Positions 45,569 through 53,653 of a stretch of 64,000 nucleotides of DNA are shown here, one piece after another; position 1 is the first letter of the stretch, and each line of letters opens with the position of its first letter. The position numbers and the translations under genes were made by a program. The notes beneath the pieces were generated by a model. The model saw nothing but the letters and a program-made list of their open reading frames with translations, made no database searches and was not told the DNA's origin. Source of the DNA: Pseudomonas phenolilytica (GTDB lineage Bacteria > Pseudomonadota > Gammaproteobacteria > Pseudomonadales > Pseudomonadaceae); contig NZ_CP058908.1 of assembly GCF_021432765.1 (NCBI RefSeq), positions 1,690,001-1,754,000 of the forward strand, written 5' to 3'.

Positions 45569-46226
45569 GGCCGGACTCCGTGGTGGTCAGGCTGCGGAAG
45601 ATGTCGCCGTAGAGGCGATAGACCACGCGGGCGGTGTGCACCACCGCGACCTTGTCGTCCTCGTCGTCGAGGCGGTTCATCAGCCGCTTGAAGAACTCGA
45701 TGTGCTCCAGGTCCAGGCTGCCGTGCGAAGTCAGGTAGCTGAAGGCCTTGGCCGGCAACCCGAGCTTGGCCTGCAGCACGCCGGCGGCCTGGGTGGCGAG
45801 GGCGATGCTGGTGCCTTCGAGCACGTTGACCATGCCGAAGAAGCTCGCCGGGTTGTGCCGGGCGATGCGGTCGTAGACGTAGGCGACCATCAGCTCGGTG
45901 GGCAGCGCCGGCTGGCCGTGGCGCACCGCCTCGGCATCGCCGCCGCAGGCGCGGATGTCGTTGAGAATCCACTCCTGGTGGCCGATCTCCTCCTCGATGT
46001 ACTCGGCGATGGCCTCGCGCAGCCACTCCAGGCGCTCCGGCAGACGCGCGCCGCAGGCCATCAGCAGCGGTACGGTGTGCTTGACGTGGTGATAGGCCTG
46101 GGTGAGGAAGGCGATGTACTGCGCGTGCGTCGCCGTGCCGGCCAGTGCGGCATGGATGATCGGCGCGCCGAGCAGGTATTCGCGTTCGGCACTGGTCTGG
46201 TGTTGCAGGTGGTCGAAGAAGTCCAT
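45555..46226 (-). CDS. Heme-oxygenase-like diiron oxidase (iron-containing redox enzyme family)
   Basis: A 223-residue all-helical protein of the TenA/PqqC-like HDO fold. Putative metal ligands are spread over the helices: H46/H47/H50 (YHHVKH), E79-H83 (EEEIGH), E137 (NVLEGTS), H168, D172 and H175 (SHGSLDLEHIEFF). HDO enzymes perform unusual oxidations such as fatty-acid decarboxylation (UndA) and N-oxygenation (SznF). The product here is unknown. The start at MDFFDHL is preferred; 28 bases separate it from the ligase gene upstream. Confidence 0.88.
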   Translation of the reverse strand: MDFFDHLQHQTSAEREYLLGAPIIHAALAGTATHAQYIAFLTQAYHHVKHTVPLLMACGARLPERLEWLREAIAEYIEEEIGHQEWILNDIRACGGDAEAVRHGQPALPTELMVAYVYDRIARHNPASFFGMVNVLEGTSIALATQAAGVLQAKLGLPAKAFSYLTSHGSLDLEHIEFFKRLMNRLDDEDDKVAVVHTARVVYRLYGDIFRSLTTTESGHATA

Positions 46227-46254
46227 GGGCGTACCTCGCGATCGGAAAAGGAAA

Positions 46255-47700
46255 TCAGGAAAGGGCGGCGGCAACGGCCGCCTGGTAATGACTGAGCAGG
46301 GCATCGCGGCGCAGCCGGCCGTTGGCGGTGGCCAGGCCGTTGCTGACGCTGAAGGGTTCGGCGGCGCGCAGCCAGAGGTGCACGCGGGCGTAATCGGGCA
46401 GGCCGGCGTTGACCCGCTCGACCGCCGCCTGCAGCTCGGCGTCGCTCAGCTCGGCGCGTCGTGGCACCAGCACGGCGACGTTCTGCGCCAGCGCCTCGCC
46501 ATGCAGCCAGGCCTGGGCGATGGGCGCCTGCTGCACCAGCTCGGCCTCGACCCATTCCGGGTTGACGTTGCGCCCGTAGGCGGTGACGAACTGATGCTTC
46601 TTGCGCCCGTGCAGGATCAGGAAGCCGTCCTCGAAGTGGCCGAGATCGCCGGTGGCCAGCCAGTCGCCCGTCAGCGGCGGCTCGCCGAGATAACCGAGCA
46701 TGTGCGGGCCGCGCACCAGCACCTCGCCGTCATCGGCCAGGCGCAGCTCGACGTGCGGCAACGGCCGGCCGACCGTGCCGATGCGCCGCGCTTCGGGCGT
46801 GTTCAGACAGACCACCGAGGCGCATTCGGACAACCCGTAGCCCTCGAACACCGGCAGGCCGAGGCGCGCGGCGCGTTCCAGCAGCTGCGGCGCCACGCGG
46901 CCGCCACCAACGGCGATGAAGCGCAGCGATGCGGGCAGCGGCACGCCTTGCTCGGCGGCGCTGACCAGCGCCAGCAGCAGCTGCGGCAGCAAGATCAGGC
47001 TGTGCGGCTGGCTGGCCTGCAGCGTGGCGAGCAGGCGCGGCAGCTCGAAACCCGCCGCGCCGCTGAAGCCGATCTCCGCCAGCGGCCGCAGCTCGATCCG
47101 TGCACCGGCCAGCAGCGGCGCATACAGCCCGGCGATGTTTTCCAGCAGGGTCGCCAGCGGCAGCACGCACAGGTGCTGGCGCACCTCACAGGGCAGGCTG
47201 GCCTGCCACAGGCTCTCGGCCACTGCCAGCTGCGCGGCGGCATCCAGACAGACGCCCTTGGGCTGGCCGGTGGTGCCGGAGGTGTAGGTGAGCTTCAGCG
47301 TGCCGGCCGGCACCGGTGTGACCGTCTGCGGCTCGCGCTGCAGCAGGCCGGAGGCGGTCGGGCGGAAGCCGCAGCGCTCGCTGAGCGGGCTGGCCGCGCC
47401 GATCAGGCAGTCGATACCGGCATGGTTCAGCACATGCTCCTGCTGCGCCGGGGAAAAGAACCCCGGCAGCGGCACGCAGACCAGGCCGGCACGCAGCAGC
47501 GCCAGGTCCCACAGGGCCCACTCCAGGCCGTTGTCCAGCGCCAGGGCGACGCGCTGCACGCCGAGCTGCTCCAGTTGGCTGGCGCGCGCGCCAACCTCGT
47601 GGCGCAGCTCAGCGTAGCTCAGCTGGCGCGGGCCCTCGCTGAGGGCGATGCCGCTGTGCTGGTCGAGCGCCCGGAAGAAGCGTTCAGCTGCAGGCTGCAT
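46255..47700 (-). CDS. AMP-forming acyl ligase with lysine-to-arginine change at the A10 position
   Basis: A 481-residue adenylate-forming enzyme that should activate a carboxylic acid. Motifs are TSGTTGQPKG (140-149), EGYGLSE, TGDLG and GRKKHQFVTAYGRNVNPE. In the C-terminal domain the motif that normally supplies the catalytic lysine reads TANGRLRR, with arginine (about residue 462) in place of lysine, so adenylation may be slower or differently organised. The shape resembles long-chain fatty acyl-CoA ligases but is shorter. It overlaps the thermostable-hemolysin-family gene by 17 bases. Confidence 0.9.
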   Translation of the reverse strand: MQPAAERFFRALDQHSGIALSEGPRQLSYAELRHEVGARASQLEQLGVQRVALALDNGLEWALWDLALLRAGLVCVPLPGFFSPAQQEHVLNHAGIDCLIGAASPLSERCGFRPTASGLLQREPQTVTPVPAGTLKLTYTSGTTGQPKGVCLDAAAQLAVAESLWQASLPCEVRQHLCVLPLATLLENIAGLYAPLLAGARIELRPLAEIGFSGAAGFELPRLLATLQASQPHSLILLPQLLLALVSAAEQGVPLPASLRFIAVGGGRVAPQLLERAARLGLPVFEGYGLSECASVVCLNTPEARRIGTVGRPLPHVELRLADDGEVLVRGPHMLGYLGEPPLTGDWLATGDLGHFEDGFLILHGRKKHQFVTAYGRNVNPEWVEAELVQQAPIAQAWLHGEALAQNVAVLVPRRAELSDAELQAAVERVNAGLPDYARVHLWLRAAEPFSVSNGLATANGRLRRDALLSHYQAAVAAALS

Positions 47701-48373
47701 GCGGCACCTCGCTGGCTTCGAACAGCGGCTGGTAGCCGAGCCGTGCGTACACGCCCAGCTGCGTCAGGCGCTGGTGGCCGGGCAGGATCTCGCCGGCCAT
47801 CAGCTGCGGTCGGCAGGAGTAGTAGCTGCCCCAGTCGGCCAGCTCTTCGCCCATGCGCGCCGGATCGGCCAGGCCCAGTGGCAGCGGATCGAGCGCCAGG
47901 CGCTGAAAGCTGTTGAGCAGCGCCGGCGTGCCGGTGAACACCACCCAGCGAAAACCCTGGGCGACCAAAAGATCGGTCAGCGCGACGATCAGCAGGCGCG
48001 CCGAGGCATTGCCGAAGGCGGCCAGGTTGCCGACCTCGACGATCTCCTCACGCGGCACCGCACGCCCGCAGCGCTGGCTCACCGCCTGCTCGATGGGGTC
48101 GTCCAGATAGCGTTCGAGAAACAGCGGCCGGCGCCGCGCGCTGCGCAGGCCGACTGCGCCCTGCACCTCGCCGTGCTCGCCATGCAGGCCGAGCAGGCAG
48201 GGCATGAAGTGCTGCACTCGCGCGCCGTAGTGCTCGGCGAAACGCTGACGGATGAACCTTTCCAGCGCGGCGCGCCGCTCGCCCGCGTCGGCCTGCGCCA
48301 GCTGCAGGCTCAGCGCCGGCTCGCGGCCGATACGGGCCAGTACATCGGTGTGATCAACCCAGGGCAGTTCCAT
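47684..48373 (-). CDS. Thermostable hemolysin (TH) family protein
   Basis: A 229-residue protein of the family named after Vibrio thermostable hemolysin (delta-VPH). It has no signal peptide. Segments such as HFMPCLLGLHGEHGEVQGAVGLR, REEIVEVGNLA and VFTGTPALLNSFQRLAL are family-typical; the family is placed among acetyltransferase-like (GNAT/acyl-homoserine-lactone synthase) folds, so an acyl-transfer role is more plausible than cytolysis. It is first in the transcript and is followed at once by the acyl ligase. The ATG is at MELPWVDHTDV, with GGGGAACC-type upstream sequence; the ribosome site is weak. Confidence 0.85.
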   Translation of the reverse strand: MELPWVDHTDVLARIGREPALSLQLAQADAGERRAALERFIRQRFAEHYGARVQHFMPCLLGLHGEHGEVQGAVGLRSARRRPLFLERYLDDPIEQAVSQRCGRAVPREEIVEVGNLAAFGNASARLLIVALTDLLVAQGFRWVVFTGTPALLNSFQRLALDPLPLGLADPARMGEELADWGSYYSCRPQLMAGEILPGHQRLTQLGVYARLGYQPLFEASEVPHAACS

Positions 48374-48419
48374 CGGGGAACCTCGGTTAGGAATCTGGGG
48401 CTGATTCTTCGGCGGCAAA

Positions 48420-48436
48420 CTTAAGGCTGTCTTAAC
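48420..48436 (-). promoter_or_regulatory. PmrA/QseB-type direct repeat upstream of the TH-family operon
   Basis: CTTAAG-GCTGT-CTTAAC on the plus strand (GTTAAG-N5-CTTAAG on the minus strand) is a direct repeat with an 11-base period, matching the PmrA-box form YTTAAK-N5-YTTAAK at nearly all positions. It lies about 47 bases before the first gene, and the operon encodes a QseB/PmrA-like regulator. A direct regulatory loop is inferred. Confidence 0.7.
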
Positions 48437-48444
48437 AGGCCGTT

Positions 48445-48475
48445 GAAAACCTGCCTACGTAGCCATTGCGGCGTT
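48445..48475. repeat. Interspersed repeat, copy B
   Basis: GAAAACCTGCCTACGTAGCC followed by ATTGCGGCGTTA aligns with copy A near 36.0 kb with five or six differences. It lies between divergent transcription units, next to the TH-operon and SdiA-regulated gene promoters. Confidence 0.55.
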
Positions 48476-48488
48476 AGCCGCGCGTCGT

Positions 48489-48504
48489 GCGACGTTTTTT
48501 TCAC
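48489..48504 (+). promoter_or_regulatory. ColR-box-like site upstream of the SdiA-regulated-type gene
   Basis: GCGACGTTTTTTTCAC matches the ColR consensus YYNASNNYTTTTTSAC, as known from P. putida, at all but the first position. It lies 97 bases before the start codon, which fits an activator site. Confidence 0.65.
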
Positions 48505-48600
48505 ATTCGCCCGGCTATGTTCGGCGCACCGTTCAGCGCGCCGGGCGACCGCCGCTGGATGCACCGAAGCGATCTGCCAGGCCGGCCAAGGAGCCCCGCG

Positions 48601-49569
48601 ATGAAGCAAACCCGTGCGATGCCGTCGATTGCGCCGAATGGCCTGCCGCGCCGGAACGCGCTGCCCAAGCGGGTCTATCGCTGGCTCGGCCTGGGGCTGC
48701 TGCTGGCGATCGGGCTGACGGTGGGGGTCGCGTTGCACTGGGACGAGCGGCTGTATTTCCACCTGACGCACGCGGCGCCGGTCGCCGGGGCGGAAACCAC
48801 GGATCGCTGGTTGCCGGACTATCGCGTGCTGATCGAGGCCAAGCCGGTGGCCGGTATCACCCGCAACCTGTCGGCGATCACCTACGACCGCGACCTCGAC
48901 CGCCTGCTTGGCGTGATCAACGGCGGACCGACGCAGATCGTGGTGCTGAGCAAGACCGGCGAACTGCTCGAACGCTTCCCGCTGCGCGGCTTCGGCGACA
49001 TCGAGGGGCTGGCCTACCTGGGTGGCGGCCGCGTCGCGGTGTCCGACGAGCGCAGCCAGCAGCTGAGCATCTTCCAGCTGCCGACGCGGCCGCGAGCCAT
49101 CGATATCGCCGAGGCGCAGTTCTTCTCGCTGGGTATCAACCTCAACGGCAACAAGGGTTTCGAGGGCGTGACCTACGATGCCGCCGGCGATCGCCTGTTC
49201 GTTGCCAAGGAGCGCGATCCGCGCCAGCTCTACGAGATCGGCGGGCTGGCGGCGAGCCTGGACGGGCGCATGCAGCTGAGCATTCGCGACCGCAGTGACT
49301 GGATCGCCGATCAGGTGTTCGCCACCGATCTGTCGGATCTGCAGTTCGATGCCGAAACCGGCCATCTGATCCTGCTCAGCGACGAGTCGCGCCTGCTGAT
49401 GGAGCTCGACGGCGACGGCCGCATGCGTAGCTATCGCGGCCTCGGGCTGTTCAGCGATCTGCGGCGCTCGGCGCCGCAGCCCGAGGGCGTGACCATCGAC
49501 AACGACGGCACGCTCTACGTGGTCAGCGAGCCCAACCTGTTCTACAGCTTCCGCCGCCAGGGCAGCTAG
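48601..49569 (+). CDS. SdiA-regulated-domain (YjiK-like) membrane-anchored protein
   Basis: A 322-residue protein with one N-terminal transmembrane helix (about 27-47) and a periplasmic beta-propeller-like domain of the SdiA-regulated/YjiK family. Typical segments are LSAITYDRDLDRLLGVIN, GFGDIEGLAYLGGGRVAVSDER and PQPEGVTIDNDGTLYVVSEPN. The family's function is unknown; propellers of this type often bind ligands or calcium. The ATG was chosen at MKQTRAMPSIAP; a GTG-rich region precedes it without a clearly better start. A ColR-box-like site upstream suggests envelope-stress control. Confidence 0.88.
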   Translation: MKQTRAMPSIAPNGLPRRNALPKRVYRWLGLGLLLAIGLTVGVALHWDERLYFHLTHAAPVAGAETTDRWLPDYRVLIEAKPVAGITRNLSAITYDRDLDRLLGVINGGPTQIVVLSKTGELLERFPLRGFGDIEGLAYLGGGRVAVSDERSQQLSIFQLPTRPRAIDIAEAQFFSLGINLNGNKGFEGVTYDAAGDRLFVAKERDPRQLYEIGGLAASLDGRMQLSIRDRSDWIADQVFATDLSDLQFDAETGHLILLSDESRLLMELDGDGRMRSYRGLGLFSDLRRSAPQPEGVTIDNDGTLYVVSEPNLFYSFRRQGS

Positions 49570-49716
49570 CGCCGGGCCTCGCTCAGCAACGCCACGGCCT
49601 TCACGCGGCCTTCACATCGATTTGACGAAACCCTGACGGGTCCCCGCGCAGACTGCTTTCACTGCCGGGGAGTGCACTGCGCCCCGGCTTCCTGCCTGCC
49701 ACGCCGGGGTGCCCTG

Positions 49717-50106
49717 ATGACCGCTCGTCTGCTTCGTTCCGCTCGCCATAATCGCCCGACTCTGCTGGCGCTGCTGCTCGCCGGGTTCTCCCTGGCCGGC
49801 TGCCAGAGTGCGACGCCTCAGCTGTCGGACGCCTATCCGCCGGAATACGCCGCCGGTTTCGGCGACGGCTGCGCCAGTGGCCGCCAGGCCGGCGGCGCGC
49901 TGGTGCAGTTCCGCAAGGACGTGCCGCGTTACCTGGGCCAGCCGCTGTATGCCGAGGGCTGGAACGATGGCTATCGCCAGTGCCAGGCATTGCCGCAGGC
50001 GCGCAGCGAGCTCGCCGAGCGGCGCGGCAATGCGCTGGAGCGCCAGCGCGACCGCGAGTGGCGCCACCATGTCGATCAGGCCAAGGCGCAGGCCCTGCAT
50101 CGCTGA
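49717..50106 (+). CDS. Small lipoprotein (129 aa), unknown function
   Basis: A predicted lipoprotein with lipobox LAGC (residues 26-29, acylated C29) and an unusually basic N-terminal region before it. The mature part is short, with the segment PEYAAGFGDGCASGRQAGG followed by EGWNDGYRQCQA, a cysteine pair and a charged helical C terminus (ERRGNALERQRDREW). Repeated GF-DGC and GW-DGY elements suggest a YXGD-type small domain. The gene stands 147 bases from the SdiA-regulated gene and converges with the PAP2 gene. Confidence 0.7.
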   Translation: MTARLLRSARHNRPTLLALLLAGFSLAGCQSATPQLSDAYPPEYAAGFGDGCASGRQAGGALVQFRKDVPRYLGQPLYAEGWNDGYRQCQALPQARSELAERRGNALERQRDREWRHHVDQAKAQALHR

Positions 50107-50127
50107 CCGGCGGCGCCAGGCCGCCGC

Positions 50128-50868
50128 CTAGGTCGCGGCGGTCGCAACGATGCCTGGTGCTGGCGTCGCTGCGCGACGGTAGAGCAGCAGCCGGTAGCAG
50201 GCCAGGCAGATCGTCCAGTCGAACAGCAGCGTCCACAGGTTGTGCGAGGCAAAGTGCGCACCCTGCATCACCCGCCCCGCCGACATCAGTGTGCCCAGAG
50301 CCAGCGCCACGCCCAGCGCGATATGCGCCAGGCGCGGGCGGCGGTCGCGCAGGACGAAGTACAGCGCCAGCAGCGAAAAACCGGCCGACGCGTGGCCGCC
50401 GGGCCAGCAGCGTCCCGGCTTCAGCGTCGGCGCGCGGTCGGCGAGCAGCGGCGTGAACGTCTCCGTGCCGCCGAACTCGCTCAGGCTCCAGGGGCAATGC
50501 ACGCCGGTGAGGGTTTTCAGCGGCGAGACGATGCTGGTCGACAGCCCCAGCGCCAGCACCAGGTAGCCCAGCGGGCGGCGCCAGCGCGCCAGGCGTGTGG
50601 GCAGCAGGCTGAGCAGGAAGCCGGCGATGGCCAGCACGCCGATCAGGATCACCAACTGCTTGACGCGGTCATGCAGGAAATCCTCGAGCAGCCAGCTGTG
50701 CCGGCCGACGAAGCCCGCGCCGGGCTCGTAGAACAGCCGCGACAGGGCGAAATCCAGCTGGCTCGGTTCGCCGATCAGCAGCGCCGCCATCAACAGCGCG
50801 GGCAGGCCGAAGCCGAGGAGGAAGTTGAACGGCCGGCTGCCGTCGACGGTTGGCGCGAGAACGGACAT
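50128..50868 (-). CDS. PAP2-family lipid phosphatase
   Basis: A 246-residue inner-membrane phosphatase with five to six helices. The three PAP2 motifs are visible: KTLTGVHCPW (variant of KxxxxxxRP), PGGHASAGFSL (PSGH-like with G for S) and SAGRVMQGAHFASH. Such enzymes dephosphorylate lipid phosphates, including undecaprenyl pyrophosphate or lipid A phosphates. It follows the LTA-synthase-like gene by 40 bases, so it is ColR-linked by position. The MSVLAPTVDG start is preferred over a longer frame. Confidence 0.9.
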   Translation of the reverse strand: MSVLAPTVDGSRPFNFLLGFGLPALLMAALLIGEPSQLDFALSRLFYEPGAGFVGRHSWLLEDFLHDRVKQLVILIGVLAIAGFLLSLLPTRLARWRRPLGYLVLALGLSTSIVSPLKTLTGVHCPWSLSEFGGTETFTPLLADRAPTLKPGRCWPGGHASAGFSLLALYFVLRDRRPRLAHIALGVALALGTLMSAGRVMQGAHFASHNLWTLLFDWTICLACYRLLLYRRAATPAPGIVATAAT

Positions 50869-50908
50869 GGGGGACTCCAGAGGCGCCGCGGGCGGCGCCG
50901 GCGAGGGG

Positions 50909-52867
50909 TTAGCGTTGGCTGAGCCGGTCGGCCGGCGGCTGCGTGGGCTGCCAGCTGAGCAGCGCATGCTGGTAGTCGTAGCTGGCGCCCTGGTAGTAGG
51001 CGATGTCGCGGCGAACCAGCGGATCGTCCGCCGCGGCGCTGGTCTCACGGCTCGCGCCGCGCGCGTCGTCGTGGCGGCGCATGCCCTGGCGCGGGCTGAG
51101 GATCGCCAGGTCCTGGCCGTCGAACAGCCCCAGGTGCTGATAGTTGCCGATCAGCGCGCGGCCCGGCGCGGCGTCCTCGCGCAACAGGTTGCGGCCGAAG
51201 AAGGTCGAGACGTAGTCCATGTTCAACAGGCCGAGCAGGGTCGGCGCCAGATCGATCTGGCTGGCCACGCCGGTGAATTCGCGCGGCGCGATCAGCCCCG
51301 GGGCGTAGATGAACAGCGGGACGTGGTAGCTGGGCACCGGCAGGTCCTGCGAGCCGGCGCTGCCGGCGGTGTGGTCGGCGACGAAGACGAACAGGGTGTT
51401 GGCGAACCATGGCTTGCCGCGCGCCTGGGCGAGGAATTCGCCGATGGCGTAGTCGGTGTACTTCACCGCGCCTTCGCGGCCTTCGCCGGAAGGAATGTCG
51501 ACGCGTCCGTCCGGGTAGCTGTAGGGACGGTGGTTGGAGGTGGTCATCAGCTGCAGCAGGAACGGCTTGCTGGCGGCGTGATCGGCGTCGGCCTCGCGTA
51601 GCGCCAGCCGGTAGAGGTCCTCGTCGGCCATGCCCCAGGCGTTCTTGAAGTGGATGTCCGCCTCGTCCGCGCTGCTCTGGTCGACCACGCGGTAGCCGTT
51701 GCCGCTGAAGAACGCGCTCATGTTGTCGAAATAGCCGCGCCCGCCGTAGAGGAACACGCTGTCGTAGCCCTTGCTGGCGAGCTGCTGGCCGAGGCTGGCG
51801 AAGCCGCTCTCGCGGCCGATGCGCTTGACGATCGAACGCCCCGGCGTCGGCGGCACCGACAGGGTGATGGCCTCCAGGCCTCGGTCGGTGCGCGTGCCGG
51901 TGGCGTAGAAATCGGTGAAGAACAGGCTTTGCCGGCGCAGCGCGTCGAGGTTGGGCGTCAGCCCGCGGCTGTCGCCGAAGCTGCCGAGGTATTTGGCGCT
52001 GAGGCTCTCCACCGTGACCAGCACGATGTTCAGTGGTCGCGCCGCGCCCGGATTGTCGATCACCCGGCGGATGTCCAGCGGATCACTGCCGATGAACCGC
52101 GCATTCGGCTCGCCGACTTCGGCGCGCAGGTCGTTGCCGACCGCCTGCTCGGGCAGCGTGGCGTAGAACTGCGGGTAGTCCAGCTCGTTGTTGCGGAACG
52201 CGGCGAAGAACTGGAACGGGCCGTTGCTCGCCAGTTCGCGCTGGTAGGCGTTGCCGCCGCTGCCGCGTGGGAAGTCCTGGCCGACCAGCAGCCCGGCACC
52301 GAGCGCCGCCGCCAGCAGGCTGGCCAGGGCCGTTCCACGCCCGCGTCGGCCCAGGCTCGGCGCGGCCAGCGCGCGGCGCAGCAGTGGCTGCAGTGCGCTC
52401 ATGGCGAGCAGCGTGAGCAGCGCCAGCAGCGTCAGCAGGACGAAGACCGGGTAGGACTCGCGAATGTTGGCGAGCACCTCGTCGGAATACACCAGATAGT
52501 CCACGGCGATGAAGTTGAAGCGCACGCCGAACTCGTCCCAGAACAGCCATTCGGCGAGCGCGGTGAACAGCATCGCGTACAGGCTCAGGCCGAGCAGCAG
52601 TTGCAGCGCGAGCCGGTGCCAGCGGCTGTGCCAGATGCGCGTCGGGCACGCCAGCAGGTAGAGCGCCAGCGGTAGCGCGGCGAAGGCCAGGTAGGCCAGG
52701 TCATAGACCAGCCCCACGGCGTAGATCTGCAGCAGACTGCCCGCCCCGCTGACGGCGTCCGTCCAGTGGGCGGCGAGCAGCACGCTGCGGGTGAGCAGGA
52801 ACACACCCAGCCAGAGGCCGAGCAGCAGGGACAGGTAACGAAGCTGAGCATGGCGCAGAAGAGGCAT
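50909..52867 (-). CDS. LTA synthase-family phosphoglycerol/phosphoethanolamine transferase
   Basis: A 652-residue inner-membrane enzyme: about five N-terminal helices (1-195) and a periplasmic alkaline-phosphatase-superfamily domain. Sulfatase-type motifs are NIVLVTVESLSAKYLGS (metal site), the nucleophile threonine in GTRTDRGLEA, SNHRPYSYP and FVFVADHTAGSAG. Members transfer phosphoglycerol or phosphoethanolamine from membrane lipids to glycans or lipid A, releasing diacylglycerol. It faces away from colR and has a weak ColR-like site upstream, so control by ColR is plausible. Confidence 0.92.
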   Translation of the reverse strand: MPLLRHAQLRYLSLLLGLWLGVFLLTRSVLLAAHWTDAVSGAGSLLQIYAVGLVYDLAYLAFAALPLALYLLACPTRIWHSRWHRLALQLLLGLSLYAMLFTALAEWLFWDEFGVRFNFIAVDYLVYSDEVLANIRESYPVFVLLTLLALLTLLAMSALQPLLRRALAAPSLGRRGRGTALASLLAAALGAGLLVGQDFPRGSGGNAYQRELASNGPFQFFAAFRNNELDYPQFYATLPEQAVGNDLRAEVGEPNARFIGSDPLDIRRVIDNPGAARPLNIVLVTVESLSAKYLGSFGDSRGLTPNLDALRRQSLFFTDFYATGTRTDRGLEAITLSVPPTPGRSIVKRIGRESGFASLGQQLASKGYDSVFLYGGRGYFDNMSAFFSGNGYRVVDQSSADEADIHFKNAWGMADEDLYRLALREADADHAASKPFLLQLMTTSNHRPYSYPDGRVDIPSGEGREGAVKYTDYAIGEFLAQARGKPWFANTLFVFVADHTAGSAGSQDLPVPSYHVPLFIYAPGLIAPREFTGVASQIDLAPTLLGLLNMDYVSTFFGRNLLREDAAPGRALIGNYQHLGLFDGQDLAILSPRQGMRRHDDARGASRETSAAADDPLVRRDIAYYQGASYDYQHALLSWQPTQPPADRLSQR

Positions 52868-52939
52868 CGTATGATTCCACGGCGAGGTTGAACGCGCCGG
52901 AGTCTGCGCGTGCCCTCGTGAGGCCTTCGTAAAGAAGCC

Positions 52940-52955
52940 GTGAAAATTTCGTCAT
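52940..52955 (-). promoter_or_regulatory. Weak ColR-box-like site upstream of the LTA-synthase-like gene
   Basis: On the minus strand ATGACGAAATTTTCAC resembles the ColR consensus with two or three mismatches, 73 bases before the start codon of the transferase gene. Confidence 0.4.
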
Positions 52956-52969
52956 CCGCGTGAGGCGAC

Positions 52970-53653
52970 ATGCGCATCCTGGTCATCGAAGACAACCGCG
53001 ACATCCTGGCCAACGTGCTGGACTATCTGGAACTCAAGGGCTACGTGGTCGACTGCGCGCAGGACGGCCTCGGCGGCCTGCACCTGGCCGCCACCCAGGA
53101 CTACGACCTGATCGTGCTGGACGTGATGCTGCCGGGCATCGACGGCTACCAGGTGTGCAAGCGCCTGCGCGAGGACGCCGGACGCGATACGCCGATCATC
53201 ATGCTCACCGCGCGTGATGCCCTGGCCGACCGCCTGCAAGGGCTGGGCGTGGGCGCCGACGACTATCTGGTCAAGCCGTTCGCGCTGTCCGAGCTGGTGG
53301 CGCGCATCGAGGCGATCCTGCGGCGCAGCCAGGGCGCGCGCAAACGCCAACTGCAGGTCGGCGACCTGCATTACGATCTCGACACTCTGCAGGCCAGCCG
53401 TGCCGGTCAGCCGCTGCGGCTCAACCCCATCGGCCACAAGCTGCTGGCGCTGCTGATGCAGAAGAGTCCGGCGGTGGTGCGCCGCGAACAGCTGGAAGAG
53501 GCGCTGTGGGGCGACGACATTCCCGACAGCGACAGCCTGCGCAGCCACATCCATCAGCTGCGCCAGGTACTCGACAAGCCCTTCGACCGGCCGCTGCTGC
53601 ACACCGTGCATGGCGTCGGTTTCCGTCTGGCGGAGGACGGCGATGCTCGCTAG
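52970..53653 (+). CDS. colR: Response regulator ColR
   Basis: A 227-residue OmpR-family activator of envelope genes responding to excess Zn(II), Fe(III) and other metals in pseudomonads. Phospho-acceptor D51 (IVLDVMLPGIDGY), DDYLVKPF and the DNA-binding ALWGDDIPDSDSLRSHIHQL are near-identical to ColR of P. putida/P. aeruginosa. It overlaps colS by 11 bases. ColR-box sequences in front of three nearby units suggest a local regulon. Confidence 0.96.
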   Translation: MRILVIEDNRDILANVLDYLELKGYVVDCAQDGLGGLHLAATQDYDLIVLDVMLPGIDGYQVCKRLREDAGRDTPIIMLTARDALADRLQGLGVGADDYLVKPFALSELVARIEAILRRSQGARKRQLQVGDLHYDLDTLQASRAGQPLRLNPIGHKLLALLMQKSPAVVRREQLEEALWGDDIPDSDSLRSHIHQLRQVLDKPFDRPLLHTVHGVGFRLAEDGDAR

